Below are positions 43,886-53,016 of a stretch of DNA of 64,000 nucleotides, one piece after another; within the stretch, counting starts at the first letter, position 1; each line of letters begins with the position of its first letter. The notes under the pieces are model-generated. The model did no database searches. It was given only the letters and a program-made list of their open reading frames with translations, and was not told the DNA's origin. Both the position numbers and the translations under genes were made by a program. The stretch is taken from positions 2,789,501-2,853,500 of the forward strand of contig QXCW01000002.1 of assembly GCA_003550275.1 (NCBI GenBank). The letters run 5' to 3'. The DNA comes from Flavobacteriaceae bacterium MAR_2010_72. GTDB lineage: Bacteria; Bacteroidota; Bacteroidia; Flavobacteriales; Flavobacteriaceae.

Positions 43886-45004
43886 ATGAAATTGAATATT
43901 GCTGTTTTGCCAGGTGATGGTATAGGTCCAGAGGTTACGGCTCAAGCTAAAAAGGTTCTGAAAGCTATTGCCATGGAGTTCGATCATAAGTTTATATTCA
44001 ATGAAGCTTTGGTTGGGGCAATTGCGATTGACCAAAGCGGTAATCCATTACCAGATGAAACGCTTAAACTTTGTAAACGTACTGATGCTGTTTTATTTGG
44101 CGCCATTGGTGACCCAAAATATGATAATGATCCATCAGCAAAAGTTCGTCCAGAACAAGGCTTATTAAAGCTTCGAAAGGAACTGAATTTGTTTGCCAAT
44201 ATTAGGCCTGTAAAAGCCTATGAAACCTTATTAAGCAAATCGCCATTAAAAAAGGCAATTATTGAAGGTACTGATATCTGTATCTACAGAGAGCTTACTG
44301 GAGGCATTTATTTTGGGGAAAAACGCACAAGTGAAGATGGGAATACCTCATCCGATCTATGTGAATATTCTCGTTTTGAAATTGAGCGCATTGCTCATTT
44401 AGCATTCAAAGCTGCGCAATCCAGAAAGAACAAAGTAACTTTAGTTGATAAAGCCAACGTGCTTGAAAGTTCTAGACTTTGGCGAAAAGTTGTGACTGAA
44501 ATTGCGCCAGAATATCGAGAAGTCACTTTAGATTTCTTATTTGTTGATAATGCGGCTATGCAAATCATTTTAAACCCAAAACAGTTTGATGTTATTTTAA
44601 CAGAGAATATGTTCGGTGATATTATAAGTGATGAAGCCAGTGTTATTGGAGGATCTATAGGTTTATTGGCCTCGGCTTCAATAGGTGATAAGTATGCCCT
44701 ATTTGAGCCTATACATGGTTCATATCCACAAGCAACAGGAAAAGGAATTGCCAACCCCATTGCCTCCATTTTATCGGCTGCCATGTTACTAGAGCATTTT
44801 GAATTATTCGAAGAAGCCAAGCTTATTAAACAAGGTGTTGAAAAATCATTAAAATTACATATTACAACTCCAGATCTAAATTCAAAATACAGCCATATCA
44901 CCACTACTAAAGTGGGTGATTTTATTGAAGATTTTATCAGTAATCCTAAAGATACCAATCTTAATTTCAAGAATATTCATTTGGGTCAGTCAACCATTAT
45001 CTAA
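43886..45004 (+). CDS. leuB: 3-isopropylmalate dehydrogenase
   Basis: 372 residues. Beta-decarboxylating dehydrogenase: ILPG-like start AVLPGDGIGPEVTAQAK, GAIGDPKYDN, RPEQGLLKLRKELNLFANIRP, RELTGGIYFGEKR, VDKANVLESSRLWRKV, the metal Asp region in LFVDNAAM and NMFGDIISDEASV, and FEPIHGSYPQATGKGIANP. It oxidises 3-isopropylmalate in leucine synthesis. It follows leuA directly; leuC and leuD are not in the window. It ends before a terminator. Confidence 0.94.
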   Translation: MKLNIAVLPGDGIGPEVTAQAKKVLKAIAMEFDHKFIFNEALVGAIAIDQSGNPLPDETLKLCKRTDAVLFGAIGDPKYDNDPSAKVRPEQGLLKLRKELNLFANIRPVKAYETLLSKSPLKKAIIEGTDICIYRELTGGIYFGEKRTSEDGNTSSDLCEYSRFEIERIAHLAFKAAQSRKNKVTLVDKANVLESSRLWRKVVTEIAPEYREVTLDFLFVDNAAMQIILNPKQFDVILTENMFGDIISDEASVIGGSIGLLASASIGDKYALFEPIHGSYPQATGKGIANPIASILSAAMLLEHFELFEEAKLIKQGVEKSLKLHITTPDLNSKYSHITTTKVGDFIEDFISNPKDTNLNFKNIHLGQSTII

Positions 45005-45038
45005 CAAATTTAGAAACCACAGGCATCATTAGGATTTT

Positions 45039-45066
45039 AAAAGCACTCAATAGGGTGCTTTTTTTT
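45039..45066 (+). terminator. Intrinsic terminator after leuB
   Basis: AAAAGCAC (45039-45046) and GTGCTTTT (45055-45062) form a stem with an 8-base loop, followed by six further T. It ends the leuA-leuB transcript before the next plus-strand gene. Confidence 0.8.
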
Positions 45067-45138
45067 AATTAATAGTATCATAATCCTAGTCCACCTAAAA
45101 CTTTTAGTATTTTTAAACCTTTAATTTAAAATTAATGC

Positions 45139-45888
45139 ATGAACGTTTTAGGAATAGACATTGGCGGGTCAGGAATGAAAGGCGGTTTGATCAATTCAGA
45201 AACCGGTGAAATGGTGAGTGAGCGGTTTAGGATTCCTACCCCAGCATCCCGAAAACCTGATGAGATGGCTCAAGTATTTAAAGACATTGTTGATCATTTC
45301 GATTATAAAGGCCCTATAGGTTGTGGCTTTCCAAGTATTATAAAACATGGTATTTGTAAAGCACCAGGGAACTTGCATAGGGATTGGGAAAATGTAAATG
45401 TGGAAGCTCTATTTTCGGAGATTTGTGGACAACCGGTTACAGTTATCAATGACGCCGACGCAGCGGGTTATGCCGTGATGAATTATGGCATTGGGAAAGG
45501 CAAATTAGGCTTGGTAGTGATGATAACGATTGGTACCGGATTAGGTAGTGGCGCTTTTTTCAATGGTGAACTCATCCCTAATTTTGAATTAGGCCAGATT
45601 CCATATAAACGATATCAAAAGATTGAAGATTGGGCTGCTAATTCGGCCATGGAACGCGAAAAATTAAGTTTTAAAAAATGGGGCAAGCGCTTTAACAAAT
45701 TTCTGAAATTGATCGAGTTGTTAGTATCTCCTGATTATATTATTCTTGGAGGAGGAACATCAGATGATTTTGACCAGTTTAAAAAATGGATTACTATTGA
45801 AACTCCTGTGATTCCTGCACACTTGGGAAATACCGCTGGGATAGTTGGAGCTGCGTGTGCAGTTCTCCATAATAGTCACAAAAATTAG
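45139..45888 (+). CDS. ppgK: ROK-family sugar kinase, polyphosphate glucokinase-like
   Basis: 249 residues, ROK kinase. LGIDIGGSGMKGGLI is the phosphate-1 motif; GCGFPSII and NLHRDWENVNV are substrate-binding regions; INDADAAGYAVM holds the catalytic Asp; VMITIGTGLGSG is the phosphate-2 loop; SPDYIILGGGTSDDF and NTAGIVGAACA close the fold. This short architecture matches polyphosphate:glucose phosphotransferases; ATP-dependent glucokinase activity is an alternative. It stands between terminators and converges on argH. Confidence 0.83.
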   Translation: MNVLGIDIGGSGMKGGLINSETGEMVSERFRIPTPASRKPDEMAQVFKDIVDHFDYKGPIGCGFPSIIKHGICKAPGNLHRDWENVNVEALFSEICGQPVTVINDADAAGYAVMNYGIGKGKLGLVVMITIGTGLGSGAFFNGELIPNFELGQIPYKRYQKIEDWAANSAMEREKLSFKKWGKRFNKFLKLIELLVSPDYIILGGGTSDDFDQFKKWITIETPVIPAHLGNTAGIVGAACAVLHNSHKN

Positions 45889-45889
45889 C

Positions 45890-47167
45890 TTATAACTTGG
45901 GAAATTTATGTTTTATTTTTTCCAAAGACAAATTCCCCATACTTCCAACATGGCTATGCTGCTTAGAAGTATCTGGTTTGTAAGTGCCTTCCTGAACTTC
46001 TTTCCCAATAATCTGATAGGCTTCTCTGAAGCTCATGCCCTGTTCTACCAACGTATTCATATTATCTACGGTGAAAAGGTATTGGTATTTTGAATCGTTT
46101 AAATCAATATGTTTGACTTCAATTTGCTGAATAGAATAATTAAAAATGTCCAAAATGTCTTTTACATCTTCAATAGCAGCAATTATATTTTCTTTTAGAA
46201 GCTGATAATCCCTGTGATAACCACTCGGTAAATTATTGGTAATCAAAACCATTTCGGTTTGCAAGGCTTGAATCTTATTACACTTGCCACGAATAAGCTC
46301 AAAAACATCAGGATTTTTCTTGTGTGGCATAATACTGCTCCCTGTGGTTAATTCATCAGGAAAACTCACAAACCCGAAATTCTGGCTCATGTATAAACAG
46401 ATATCCATGGCAAAGCGAGACATGGTATTACACAAACTGCCCAACGCCGCCGAAATGGCACGTTCACTTTTACCCCGACTCATTTGCGCAGCAACTACAT
46501 TGTATTTCAAGGTTGAAAACCCGAGTTCTTCTGTTGTAAATTCCCTGTCAATTGGAAACGAACTTCCATACCCGGCAGCAGAACCTAACGGATTTTGATC
46601 AGCTGTTTGTAAAGCAGCATTAAGCATATAAACGTCGTCAATCAACAACTCGGCATAAGCTGAAAACCACAAACCAAACGACGAAGGCATGGCAACCTGT
46701 AAATGCGTATAGCCAGGTAGTAGCCTTTCTTTATGAGTGTCAGCCAAATCCAACAAGGTTTCAAAAAACACTTTAGTTTTTGAACGAATCTCTTTTAAAT
46801 TCTCCTTATAAAATAGCTGTAAAGCCACTAAAACTTGGTCATTTCGGGAGCGTGCCGTATGAATTTTTTTACCGACTTCACCTAATGTTTTGGTCAATTC
46901 AAATTCAATTTTAGAATGCACATCTTCAAATTGAGCTTCAATGGTAAAAGTTCCATCTTCAATTTGTTTTGCCAAAACATCTAAACCTTTTTCTAGCAAT
47001 TGCAATTCTTCCGCAGATAAAATCCCGATTTTATGAAGCATTTTAGCATGTGCCCGTGAAGCCATGACATCATATTTAGCGATATGCATATCGATCTCAC
47101 GATCATTACCAACTGTAAACTGTTCGATTTTTTTATCTATGGATAAACCTTTGTCCCAGAGTTTCAT
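45890..47167 (-). CDS. argH: Argininosuccinate lyase
   Basis: 425 residues, fumarase/aspartase superfamily. HTARSRNDQVLVALQLFYKEN near residue 100, LLPGYTHLQVAMPSSFGLW, NPLGSAAGYGSSFPIDR and the mobile loop GSSIMPHKKNPDVFELIRG are all visible. It cleaves argininosuccinate to arginine and fumarate. Slightly shorter than the E. coli enzyme. It is the last gene of the arginine run, 118 bases after argE across a gap with an inverted repeat. Confidence 0.95.
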   Translation of the reverse strand: MKLWDKGLSIDKKIEQFTVGNDREIDMHIAKYDVMASRAHAKMLHKIGILSAEELQLLEKGLDVLAKQIEDGTFTIEAQFEDVHSKIEFELTKTLGEVGKKIHTARSRNDQVLVALQLFYKENLKEIRSKTKVFFETLLDLADTHKERLLPGYTHLQVAMPSSFGLWFSAYAELLIDDVYMLNAALQTADQNPLGSAAGYGSSFPIDREFTTEELGFSTLKYNVVAAQMSRGKSERAISAALGSLCNTMSRFAMDICLYMSQNFGFVSFPDELTTGSSIMPHKKNPDVFELIRGKCNKIQALQTEMVLITNNLPSGYHRDYQLLKENIIAAIEDVKDILDIFNYSIQQIEVKHIDLNDSKYQYLFTVDNMNTLVEQGMSFREAYQIIGKEVQEGTYKPDTSKQHSHVGSMGNLSLEKIKHKFPKL

Positions 47168-47231
47168 GTTTTCAATTTTATAATCCTTAAAAAATTAGAA
47201 TCAAGATTAAAGACTGCTTTGCTTCTAGAAA

Positions 47232-47256
47232 CAAGACCATAATAAATGAGGTCTTG
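47232..47256. repeat. Inverted repeat in the argE-argH gap
   Basis: CAAGACC (47232-47238) and GGTCTTG (47250-47256) form a stem, extended outward by TCTAGA/TCTAG half sites. Direct repeats of the type TCTAG(G/A)-TTCTTG follow (to 47280). This looks like a short dispersed flavobacterial element rather than a terminator; the downstream T-rich run is on the plus side only. Confidence 0.35.
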
Positions 47257-47285
47257 ACTCTAGGTTCTTGCCTCTAGATTCTTTT

Positions 47286-48347
47286 TTATACTACTTGTTC
47301 CAATAATTGGATATAAATTTTAATTCCTTCTTCAATTTCATTTAAATAAATAAATTCATCGGCTGAATGCGATCGTGTACTGTCTCCTGGCCCTAATTTC
47401 AATGAAGGGCAAGTCAATACAGCCTGATCAGATAAGGTTGGTGAGCCATAGGTGGTTCTTCCAATGGCAATACCAGCTTTCACCAATTCATGATCCAATG
47501 GAATAGATGACGAATTTAATCGCAAACTTCGCGGAATAATACTGTTACAAGGTGATTCCTTTTGAAGAATGGTTACTATTTCAGCATTTGTATATTTATC
47601 ATTCACCCGAACATCCACTACCAAATCGACATCGGCAGGCACTGCATTATGTTGTTTTCCTGCATTGATTTGGGTAACGGTCATTTTAACATCTCCCAAA
47701 ACAGGCGATGTTCTTTCAAACCTATAATTTTTAAACCATTGCAACACCGAAATGGTATTATAAATAGCATTATCTTCATTGGGATGAGCGGCATGGCTAG
47801 GTGTACCTTTTACTACGGCATCAAAAACCACCAAACCTTTTTCGGCTACTGCTAAATTCATTAACGTAGGTTCACCAACAATGGCGACATCAATTTTTGG
47901 AATGATCGCAAGCATACTATTTAAACCATCTGGGCCACTACTTTCTTCTTCAGCAGAAGCCACCAAAACCAGATTATACTTTAGATCCGGTTGATTATAA
48001 AAATAAGTGAAGGTGGCGATTAAAGAAACTAAACATCCGCCGGCATCGTTACTGCCCAAACCATAAAGTTTACCATCCTCAACAATAGCTTTGAAAGGAT
48101 CTTTGGTGTACCCATTATTGGGTTTTACAGTATCGTGATGTGAATTGAGCAATAATGTTGGTTTCTTTTCATCGAAATGTTTATTTATCGCCCATACATT
48201 ATTGACTGTTCGCTTATAGGCTACCTCATGGTCTTGAAACCATTGCTCTATATGTACAGCCGTTTTATCTTCTTCAGAAGAAAATGAAGGAGTCTCAATA
48301 AGCTTTTTGAGCAAGGTAATTGCTTCCTGTGTTAATTGCTGTATCAT
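47286..48347 (-). CDS. argE: N-acylornithine deacylase, M20 family (ArgE-like)
   Basis: 353 residues, M20 metallopeptidase fold. Metal ligands: His in LLNSHHDTVKP, Asp in GLGSNDAGGCL, Glu pair in VASAEEESSGPDG, and the C-terminal His in STRSHSADEFI. The dimerisation lid follows GTPSHAAHPNEDNAI. It removes the acetyl or succinyl group from N-acylornithine. It overlaps argB by one base. The family also includes LysK-like and DapE proteins, but the arg context is decisive. Confidence 0.9.
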   Translation of the reverse strand: MIQQLTQEAITLLKKLIETPSFSSEEDKTAVHIEQWFQDHEVAYKRTVNNVWAINKHFDEKKPTLLLNSHHDTVKPNNGYTKDPFKAIVEDGKLYGLGSNDAGGCLVSLIATFTYFYNQPDLKYNLVLVASAEEESSGPDGLNSMLAIIPKIDVAIVGEPTLMNLAVAEKGLVVFDAVVKGTPSHAAHPNEDNAIYNTISVLQWFKNYRFERTSPVLGDVKMTVTQINAGKQHNAVPADVDLVVDVRVNDKYTNAEIVTILQKESPCNSIIPRSLRLNSSSIPLDHELVKAGIAIGRTTYGSPTLSDQAVLTCPSLKLGPGDSTRSHSADEFIYLNEIEEGIKIYIQLLEQVV

Positions 48348-49120
48348 TAGGTTATCGTCGTAAAATTAGCATGGGTATCGAACAACATTTCAGGTTTGCC
48401 TATACAAACCTTTTTTACGTTTTTTTGAATGGCATGAAAACAGTTATTAAGTTTTGGTAGCATCCCATCCGAAATAATGTTCTTATCAATTAAATCCTGA
48501 TAATTGTTGGTATTGATGTGTGAGATGACTGAATTATCATCATTGACATCCTGTAAAACACCATTCTTTTCGAAACAGTAATACAATTCTGTTTGATAAG
48601 AATCTGAAAAACCTATAGCCAACTCTGAAGCAATAGTGTCTGCATTCGTGTTGAGCAATTGCCCATTTTCATCATGTGTTATGGCACAGAACACTGGCGT
48701 AACATTTGCATTTAAAAGCACATTTAAGGTCTCTGTATTGACTCTTATAACATCGCCGGCAAAACCATAATCTATGACTTTAACAGGTCGTTTTACGGAA
48801 ACGATCGTATTACCGTCAGCACCCGAAAAGCCAATGGCATTACAACGGCTCGCTTGTAATTTAACTACAATGTCCTTGTTGATTTTTCCTGCATAAACCA
48901 TAGTGATAATATCTAGGGTTTCCTGGTCTGTGATACGTCTGCCATCAACCATCTTAACTTCCACATTCATTTGTTGCGCTAGTTTTGTGGCCAATTTGCC
49001 TCCGCCATGCACCAAAATTTTAGGCCCCGATAAGGAGGCAAAACTTTTCAGAAATGAATGTAATGCTTCATCATTATCAATAATGTTTCCTCCTATTTTT
49101 ATGATTTTTAAAGTTTTCAT
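48347..49120 (-). CDS. argB: N-acylglutamate kinase
   Basis: 257 residues, amino acid kinase fold. IIKIGGNIIDN at the start (phosphate loop), KILVHGGGKLATKLA, KMVDGRRITDQETLDI and GFSGADGNTIV. It phosphorylates N-acetyl- or N-succinylglutamate. It lacks an N-terminal extension of arginine-sensitive kinases, so feedback inhibition may be weak. It follows the carbamoyltransferase gene after 43 bases, where a small repeat core is found. Confidence 0.93.
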   Translation of the reverse strand: MKTLKIIKIGGNIIDNDEALHSFLKSFASLSGPKILVHGGGKLATKLAQQMNVEVKMVDGRRITDQETLDIITMVYAGKINKDIVVKLQASRCNAIGFSGADGNTIVSVKRPVKVIDYGFAGDVIRVNTETLNVLLNANVTPVFCAITHDENGQLLNTNADTIASELAIGFSDSYQTELYYCFEKNGVLQDVNDDNSVISHINTNNYQDLIDKNIISDGMLPKLNNCFHAIQKNVKKVCIGKPEMLFDTHANFTTIT

Positions 49121-49163
49121 TTTGTATTCATGGTATGCTTCGACAAACTCAGGATGACATCAT

Positions 49164-50099
49164 TTAAAGGTTTTCTAAAATTTGCTTCAATACTATTTGG
49201 GCAGCATAAGTTCTATTATTAGCTTGTTGAATGACTATTGAATTCTTACCATCCAAAACCGCATCTTCAACAACCACATTACGCCTTACTGGCAAACAAT
49301 GCATAAATTTTGCATTCCCTAATTTATCTTGAGTCATCATCCAATTCGCATCTTGATTTAAAACCTTGCCATAATCCTTGTAATTACTCCAGTTTTTAAC
49401 ATAGACAAAATCGGCGTTTTGTAGTGCTTCTTTTTGATTGTAATTAATTGGTGTGTTTTTAGTGATTTTTGGGTTCAATTCGTAACCTTCAGGATGGGTG
49501 ATGGTTAATTCGACGTCCAAATTCTGCATCATTTCCACAAACGAATTGGCAACCGCTTGCGGCAAGGCTCTAGGATGCGGCGCCCAAGACAATACTACTT
49601 TTGGCTTGGCTTTTTGGGTTAACTCCGAAATAGTAATAGCATCGGCCAAAGCTTGTAATGGATGGGCCGTTGCGCTTTCCATATTGATTATTGGAGCGGT
49701 AGCATATTTTACAAAACTGTTCAACACATATTCAGATTCGTCCTTTTCCTTATTTGTCAAACTAGGAAATGCCCTAACGGCAATAACATCGGCATATTGA
49801 GAAATCACTTGCGCAGCTTCTTTTATATGCTCTGAACTGTTTGCGTTCATGATTGTTCCATCTTCAAACTCTAAGTTCCAAGCATCATTAATGTTTAACA
49901 CCATGACGCTCATTCCCAAATTTTTTGCTGCTTTTTCAGTACTTAAACGTGTTCTCAAACTCGCATTAAAAAACAGCATGGCTAAGGTTTTATGTTGACC
50001 CAAATTAGAATATTCAAAAGGATTCATTTTGAGCAAAATGGCCTCCTTAATCGTATTTGAAAGGTTTGAAATATCTTTTATGGCTGTGTATTTTTTCAT
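49164..50099 (-). CDS. argF': N-acylornithine carbamoyltransferase
   Basis: 311 residues of the aspartate/ornithine carbamoyltransferase family. The carbamoyl-phosphate loop is ASLRTRLSTEKAAKNLGM, not the STRTR of true ornithine enzymes; MESATAHPLQALAD replaces the usual DxxHPxQ-region; HCLPVRRNVVVEDAVLDG closes the fold. This set is the hallmark of Bacteroidota N-succinyl- or N-acetylornithine transcarbamylases. It gives N-acylcitrulline, later deacylated by argE. Acyl preference cannot be decided by eye. Confidence 0.9.
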   Translation of the reverse strand: MKKYTAIKDISNLSNTIKEAILLKMNPFEYSNLGQHKTLAMLFFNASLRTRLSTEKAAKNLGMSVMVLNINDAWNLEFEDGTIMNANSSEHIKEAAQVISQYADVIAVRAFPSLTNKEKDESEYVLNSFVKYATAPIINMESATAHPLQALADAITISELTQKAKPKVVLSWAPHPRALPQAVANSFVEMMQNLDVELTITHPEGYELNPKITKNTPINYNQKEALQNADFVYVKNWSNYKDYGKVLNQDANWMMTQDKLGNAKFMHCLPVRRNVVVEDAVLDGKNSIVIQQANNRTYAAQIVLKQILENL

Positions 50100-50100
50100 C

Positions 50101-51228
50101 TTAGTCTAATTCCTTTTTTAATGCTTCAAAAAATTGATCAACGTGCTTTTTTTGAATGGTCAAGGGTGGAAGAATTCGTATCAAATTTGGGTTTTTGGCA
50201 CTTCCTGTAAAAATTTTATGATCGTGAATCAATTTTTTTCGCAATTCGGCAACTGGAAAATCAAACTCTAATCCAAGCATTAAGCCTCTTCCCTTAATAG
50301 CTTTTAATTGTGGAACTGCCTTCGTTTTTTCAATGAAATAATCTGAAATATCCCTAACATTTTGCATCAAATTCTCTTCATCTATTACATCAAGTACGGC
50401 TAGTCCGGCTGCGCAAGCTAAATGGTTCCCCCCAAATGTTGTACCTAGCAAACCATAAGATGCTTTTATATCTGGATGAATTAAAATGCCTCCAATAGGA
50501 AAACCATTACCCATACCTTTCGCTATAGAAATTATTTCGGGCTGTATTTTATGCTTTTGAAACGCAAAGAAATCTCCCGTTCTGCCATAACCTGATTGTA
50601 CTTCATCTGCAATTAAAATAGTATTATTCTCCTTACAAAGTTTGCCCAGCCCTTGATAGAATGCTGTAGTACTTTGGTCTAAGCCCCCAACACCTTGGAC
50701 ACACTCAATAATCACAGCACAGGTTTCATTTTGTTTTAAAATAGCCTCAACAGCTTTTAAATTTCCCAATTCAACAAAATCAACAACTTGTTGTGCGTTC
50801 AACGGTGCCACAATTTTAGGGTCGTCGGTGGCTACAACTGCAGCCGAAGTACGTCCATGGAAGGAATTTTTAAATGCCAAGACTTTCCTTTTACCATTGT
50901 GAAATGACGCAAGTTTCAGGGCATTTTCATTAGCTTCTGCTCCAGAATTACATAAAAACAACTGATAATTTTTAGAACCAGAAAATTTTACTAATTTATC
51001 TGCTAAAGCTTCCTGCAATGGATTTTGAATCGCATTGCTATAAAACCCTAATGTAGACACTTGGTTAGAAATTGCTGAAACATATTTTGGATGTGAATGG
51101 CCAATGGAAATCACGGCATGCCCTCCATAGAGGTCAAGATATTCAACACCTTTATCATCATAAACATTAAGATCCTTTGCTTTTACTGGCGTAATATCAA
51201 ACAAAGGATAAACATTAAACAAACTCAT
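50101..51228 (-). CDS. argD: N-acylornithine aminotransferase
   Basis: 375 residues, class III PLP aminotransferase. LYGGHAVISIGHSHP near the N-terminus, LCNSGAEANENALKLA, FHGRTSAAVVAT, LIADEVQSGYGRTG, and the PLP lysine in SIAKGMGNGFPIGG. It transaminates N-acylglutamate semialdehyde to N-acylornithine. It overlaps proC by four bases and ends one base before argF', so it belongs to the operon. Confidence 0.94.
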   Translation of the reverse strand: MSLFNVYPLFDITPVKAKDLNVYDDKGVEYLDLYGGHAVISIGHSHPKYVSAISNQVSTLGFYSNAIQNPLQEALADKLVKFSGSKNYQLFLCNSGAEANENALKLASFHNGKRKVLAFKNSFHGRTSAAVVATDDPKIVAPLNAQQVVDFVELGNLKAVEAILKQNETCAVIIECVQGVGGLDQSTTAFYQGLGKLCKENNTILIADEVQSGYGRTGDFFAFQKHKIQPEIISIAKGMGNGFPIGGILIHPDIKASYGLLGTTFGGNHLACAAGLAVLDVIDEENLMQNVRDISDYFIEKTKAVPQLKAIKGRGLMLGLEFDFPVAELRKKLIHDHKIFTGSAKNPNLIRILPPLTIQKKHVDQFFEALKKELD

Positions 51229-52025
51229 ATCTGTTCCCTTTTTATATTACTAATTTTGTTGAACGAAGCCACCATGCCTTGTATCAAGGAAGAACTTAAG
51301 CCCTTATGTTCCATTTCGTTTAAGCCTTCAATGGTACAACCCATTGGCGTTGTTACACGGTCAATTTCTTCTTCAGGATGATCACCATTGGTAATCAATA
51401 AATTAGCAGCGCCTTCGCAGGTATACATCGCCAATTCCTGCGCTTCTTTTGAATCAAATCCTAACTGAATTGCAGCTTGGGTCGTAGCGCGAATCAAGCG
51501 CATCCAAAAGGCTACTCCACTAGCACAAACTACGGTAGCCGCTTGCATTTGACTTTCTGGAATCACCAATGAATGCCCTAATCTGTTAAAAATGGCCTCG
51601 GCAATTTTAATACGTTTACTGCCTTGAACATTACTACATAAACAGGTCATAGATTTACCAACAGCAATAGCCGTATTTGGCATAGCTCGAATAATGAACT
51701 GTTCTACACCAATAATAGTTTCAATCTTTGGAATCACAAAACCCGTTACTGTTGAAATAAGGACGTGTTTGTCATTCAAATGAGGCTTTATAGTTCTTAA
51801 AATGCTTTCCAAATGAGCTGGCTGTATGGCAAAAATTATAATATCAGATTGTTTAACCGCTTCTTCATTATCCGAAGTAATGGTTACATTTTTATAGCCA
51901 TCAAATTCGGCAATGGCGTTTAAATTACGTTTTGTTAAATATAAAGTGGTTATAGCGTTAGTGGTAATCAATCCTTTAGCGATTGACTTTCCTAAATTTC
52001 CTGTTCCTATAATAGCTATTTTCAT
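51225..52025 (-). CDS. proC: Pyrroline-5-carboxylate reductase
   Basis: 266 residues. Rossmann motif IAIIGTGNLGKSIAKGL at the start, FAIQPAHLESIL, IIRAMPNTAIAVGKSM and GMVASFNKISNIKRE at the end; DRVTTPMGCTIEGL is the P5C-site signature. It makes proline. Its position inside an arginine operon between argC and argD links proline and arginine supply, and is a repeated arrangement in Bacteroidota as far as I know. Thirteen bases after argC. Confidence 0.93.
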   Translation of the reverse strand: MKIAIIGTGNLGKSIAKGLITTNAITTLYLTKRNLNAIAEFDGYKNVTITSDNEEAVKQSDIIIFAIQPAHLESILRTIKPHLNDKHVLISTVTGFVIPKIETIIGVEQFIIRAMPNTAIAVGKSMTCLCSNVQGSKRIKIAEAIFNRLGHSLVIPESQMQAATVVCASGVAFWMRLIRATTQAAIQLGFDSKEAQELAMYTCEGAANLLITNGDHPEEEIDRVTTPMGCTIEGLNEMEHKGLSSSLIQGMVASFNKISNIKREQI

Positions 52026-52038
52026 CGTTGCATATGTT

Positions 52039-53016
52039 CTAAAAAAAGTTCGCTTTTAAATTAAGCCCTTCAGTTTCTTCAAGACCGAAAGCTAAATTCA
52101 TGTTTTGTATCGCCTGCCCAGATGCACCCTTCAACAAATTATCAATTGTACTTGTAATCAATAATTTATCGCCGTGTTTCAGCAATTGGAGTATACATTT
52201 ATTGGTGTTTACTACCTGTTTTAAATGGATATCTTCATCTGAAACCACAGTGAATGCTGAATCTTTATAATAATTTTTATAAAGTTCTTTTGCCTGATCG
52301 AGTGAGCCCTTATACTTGGTGTAAGTCGTTGCAAAAATCCCTCGTGAAAAATTTCCGCGGTTAGGCATAAAAATAATTTCCGAACTGAAATTTGGCTGCA
52401 ATTGCTTTACAGTTTGATTAATTTCACCCAAATGTTGGTGCGTAAAAGCCTTATAATGCGAAAAATTATTATCCCTCCAAGTAAAATGAGTTGTTTCTGA
52501 AAGTGAAGTACCCGCTCCAGTTGATCCCGTCACGGCATTAACGTGTACATCATCCACAATAAGATCAGCATCGGCTAATGGCAGAATAGCCAATTGGATA
52601 GCCGTAGCAAAACAACCAGGATTAGCTATGTAGCTTGCCTTTTTTATGACTTCCTTTTGCAATTCTGGGAGTCCATATACAAAGGATTTGTCATGAAACA
52701 CCTTATCGGCTACTAATCTAAAATCATTGCTTAAATCGATAACTTTAGCTTTTTTTGATAGGCTCGTTTTTTCTAAAAATGCTTTAGAATTTCCATGACC
52801 CAAACATAAAAACAACACATCGATATTTGGATTGATTTCACTTGTAAATTCCAATTCTGTTGACCCCACCAAATCCTGATGGATCTTACTAACTTTATTT
52901 CCAGCATTTGAAGTGCTATAAATGAAGTCTATTTCAGCTTGAGAATGATTCAACAACAATCTAATAAGTTCTCCAGCGGTATACCCAGCACCACCTATTA
53001 TACCAACTTTGATCAT
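52039..53016 (-). CDS. argC: N-acyl-gamma-glutamyl-phosphate reductase
   Basis: 325 residues. N-terminal VGIIGGAGYTAGELIRLLLNH (NADP site), catalytic Cys in ANPGCFATAIQLAILPL, GSTGAGTSLSETTHF, FTHQHLGEINQ and the phosphate/His region in FMPNRGNFSRGIFATTY. It reduces N-acylglutamyl phosphate to the semialdehyde. It overlaps argG by four bases (ATGA). Confidence 0.95.
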   Translation of the reverse strand: MIKVGIIGGAGYTAGELIRLLLNHSQAEIDFIYSTSNAGNKVSKIHQDLVGSTELEFTSEINPNIDVLFLCLGHGNSKAFLEKTSLSKKAKVIDLSNDFRLVADKVFHDKSFVYGLPELQKEVIKKASYIANPGCFATAIQLAILPLADADLIVDDVHVNAVTGSTGAGTSLSETTHFTWRDNNFSHYKAFTHQHLGEINQTVKQLQPNFSSEIIFMPNRGNFSRGIFATTYTKYKGSLDQAKELYKNYYKDSAFTVVSDEDIHLKQVVNTNKCILQLLKHGDKLLITSTIDNLLKGASGQAIQNMNLAFGLEETEGLNLKANFF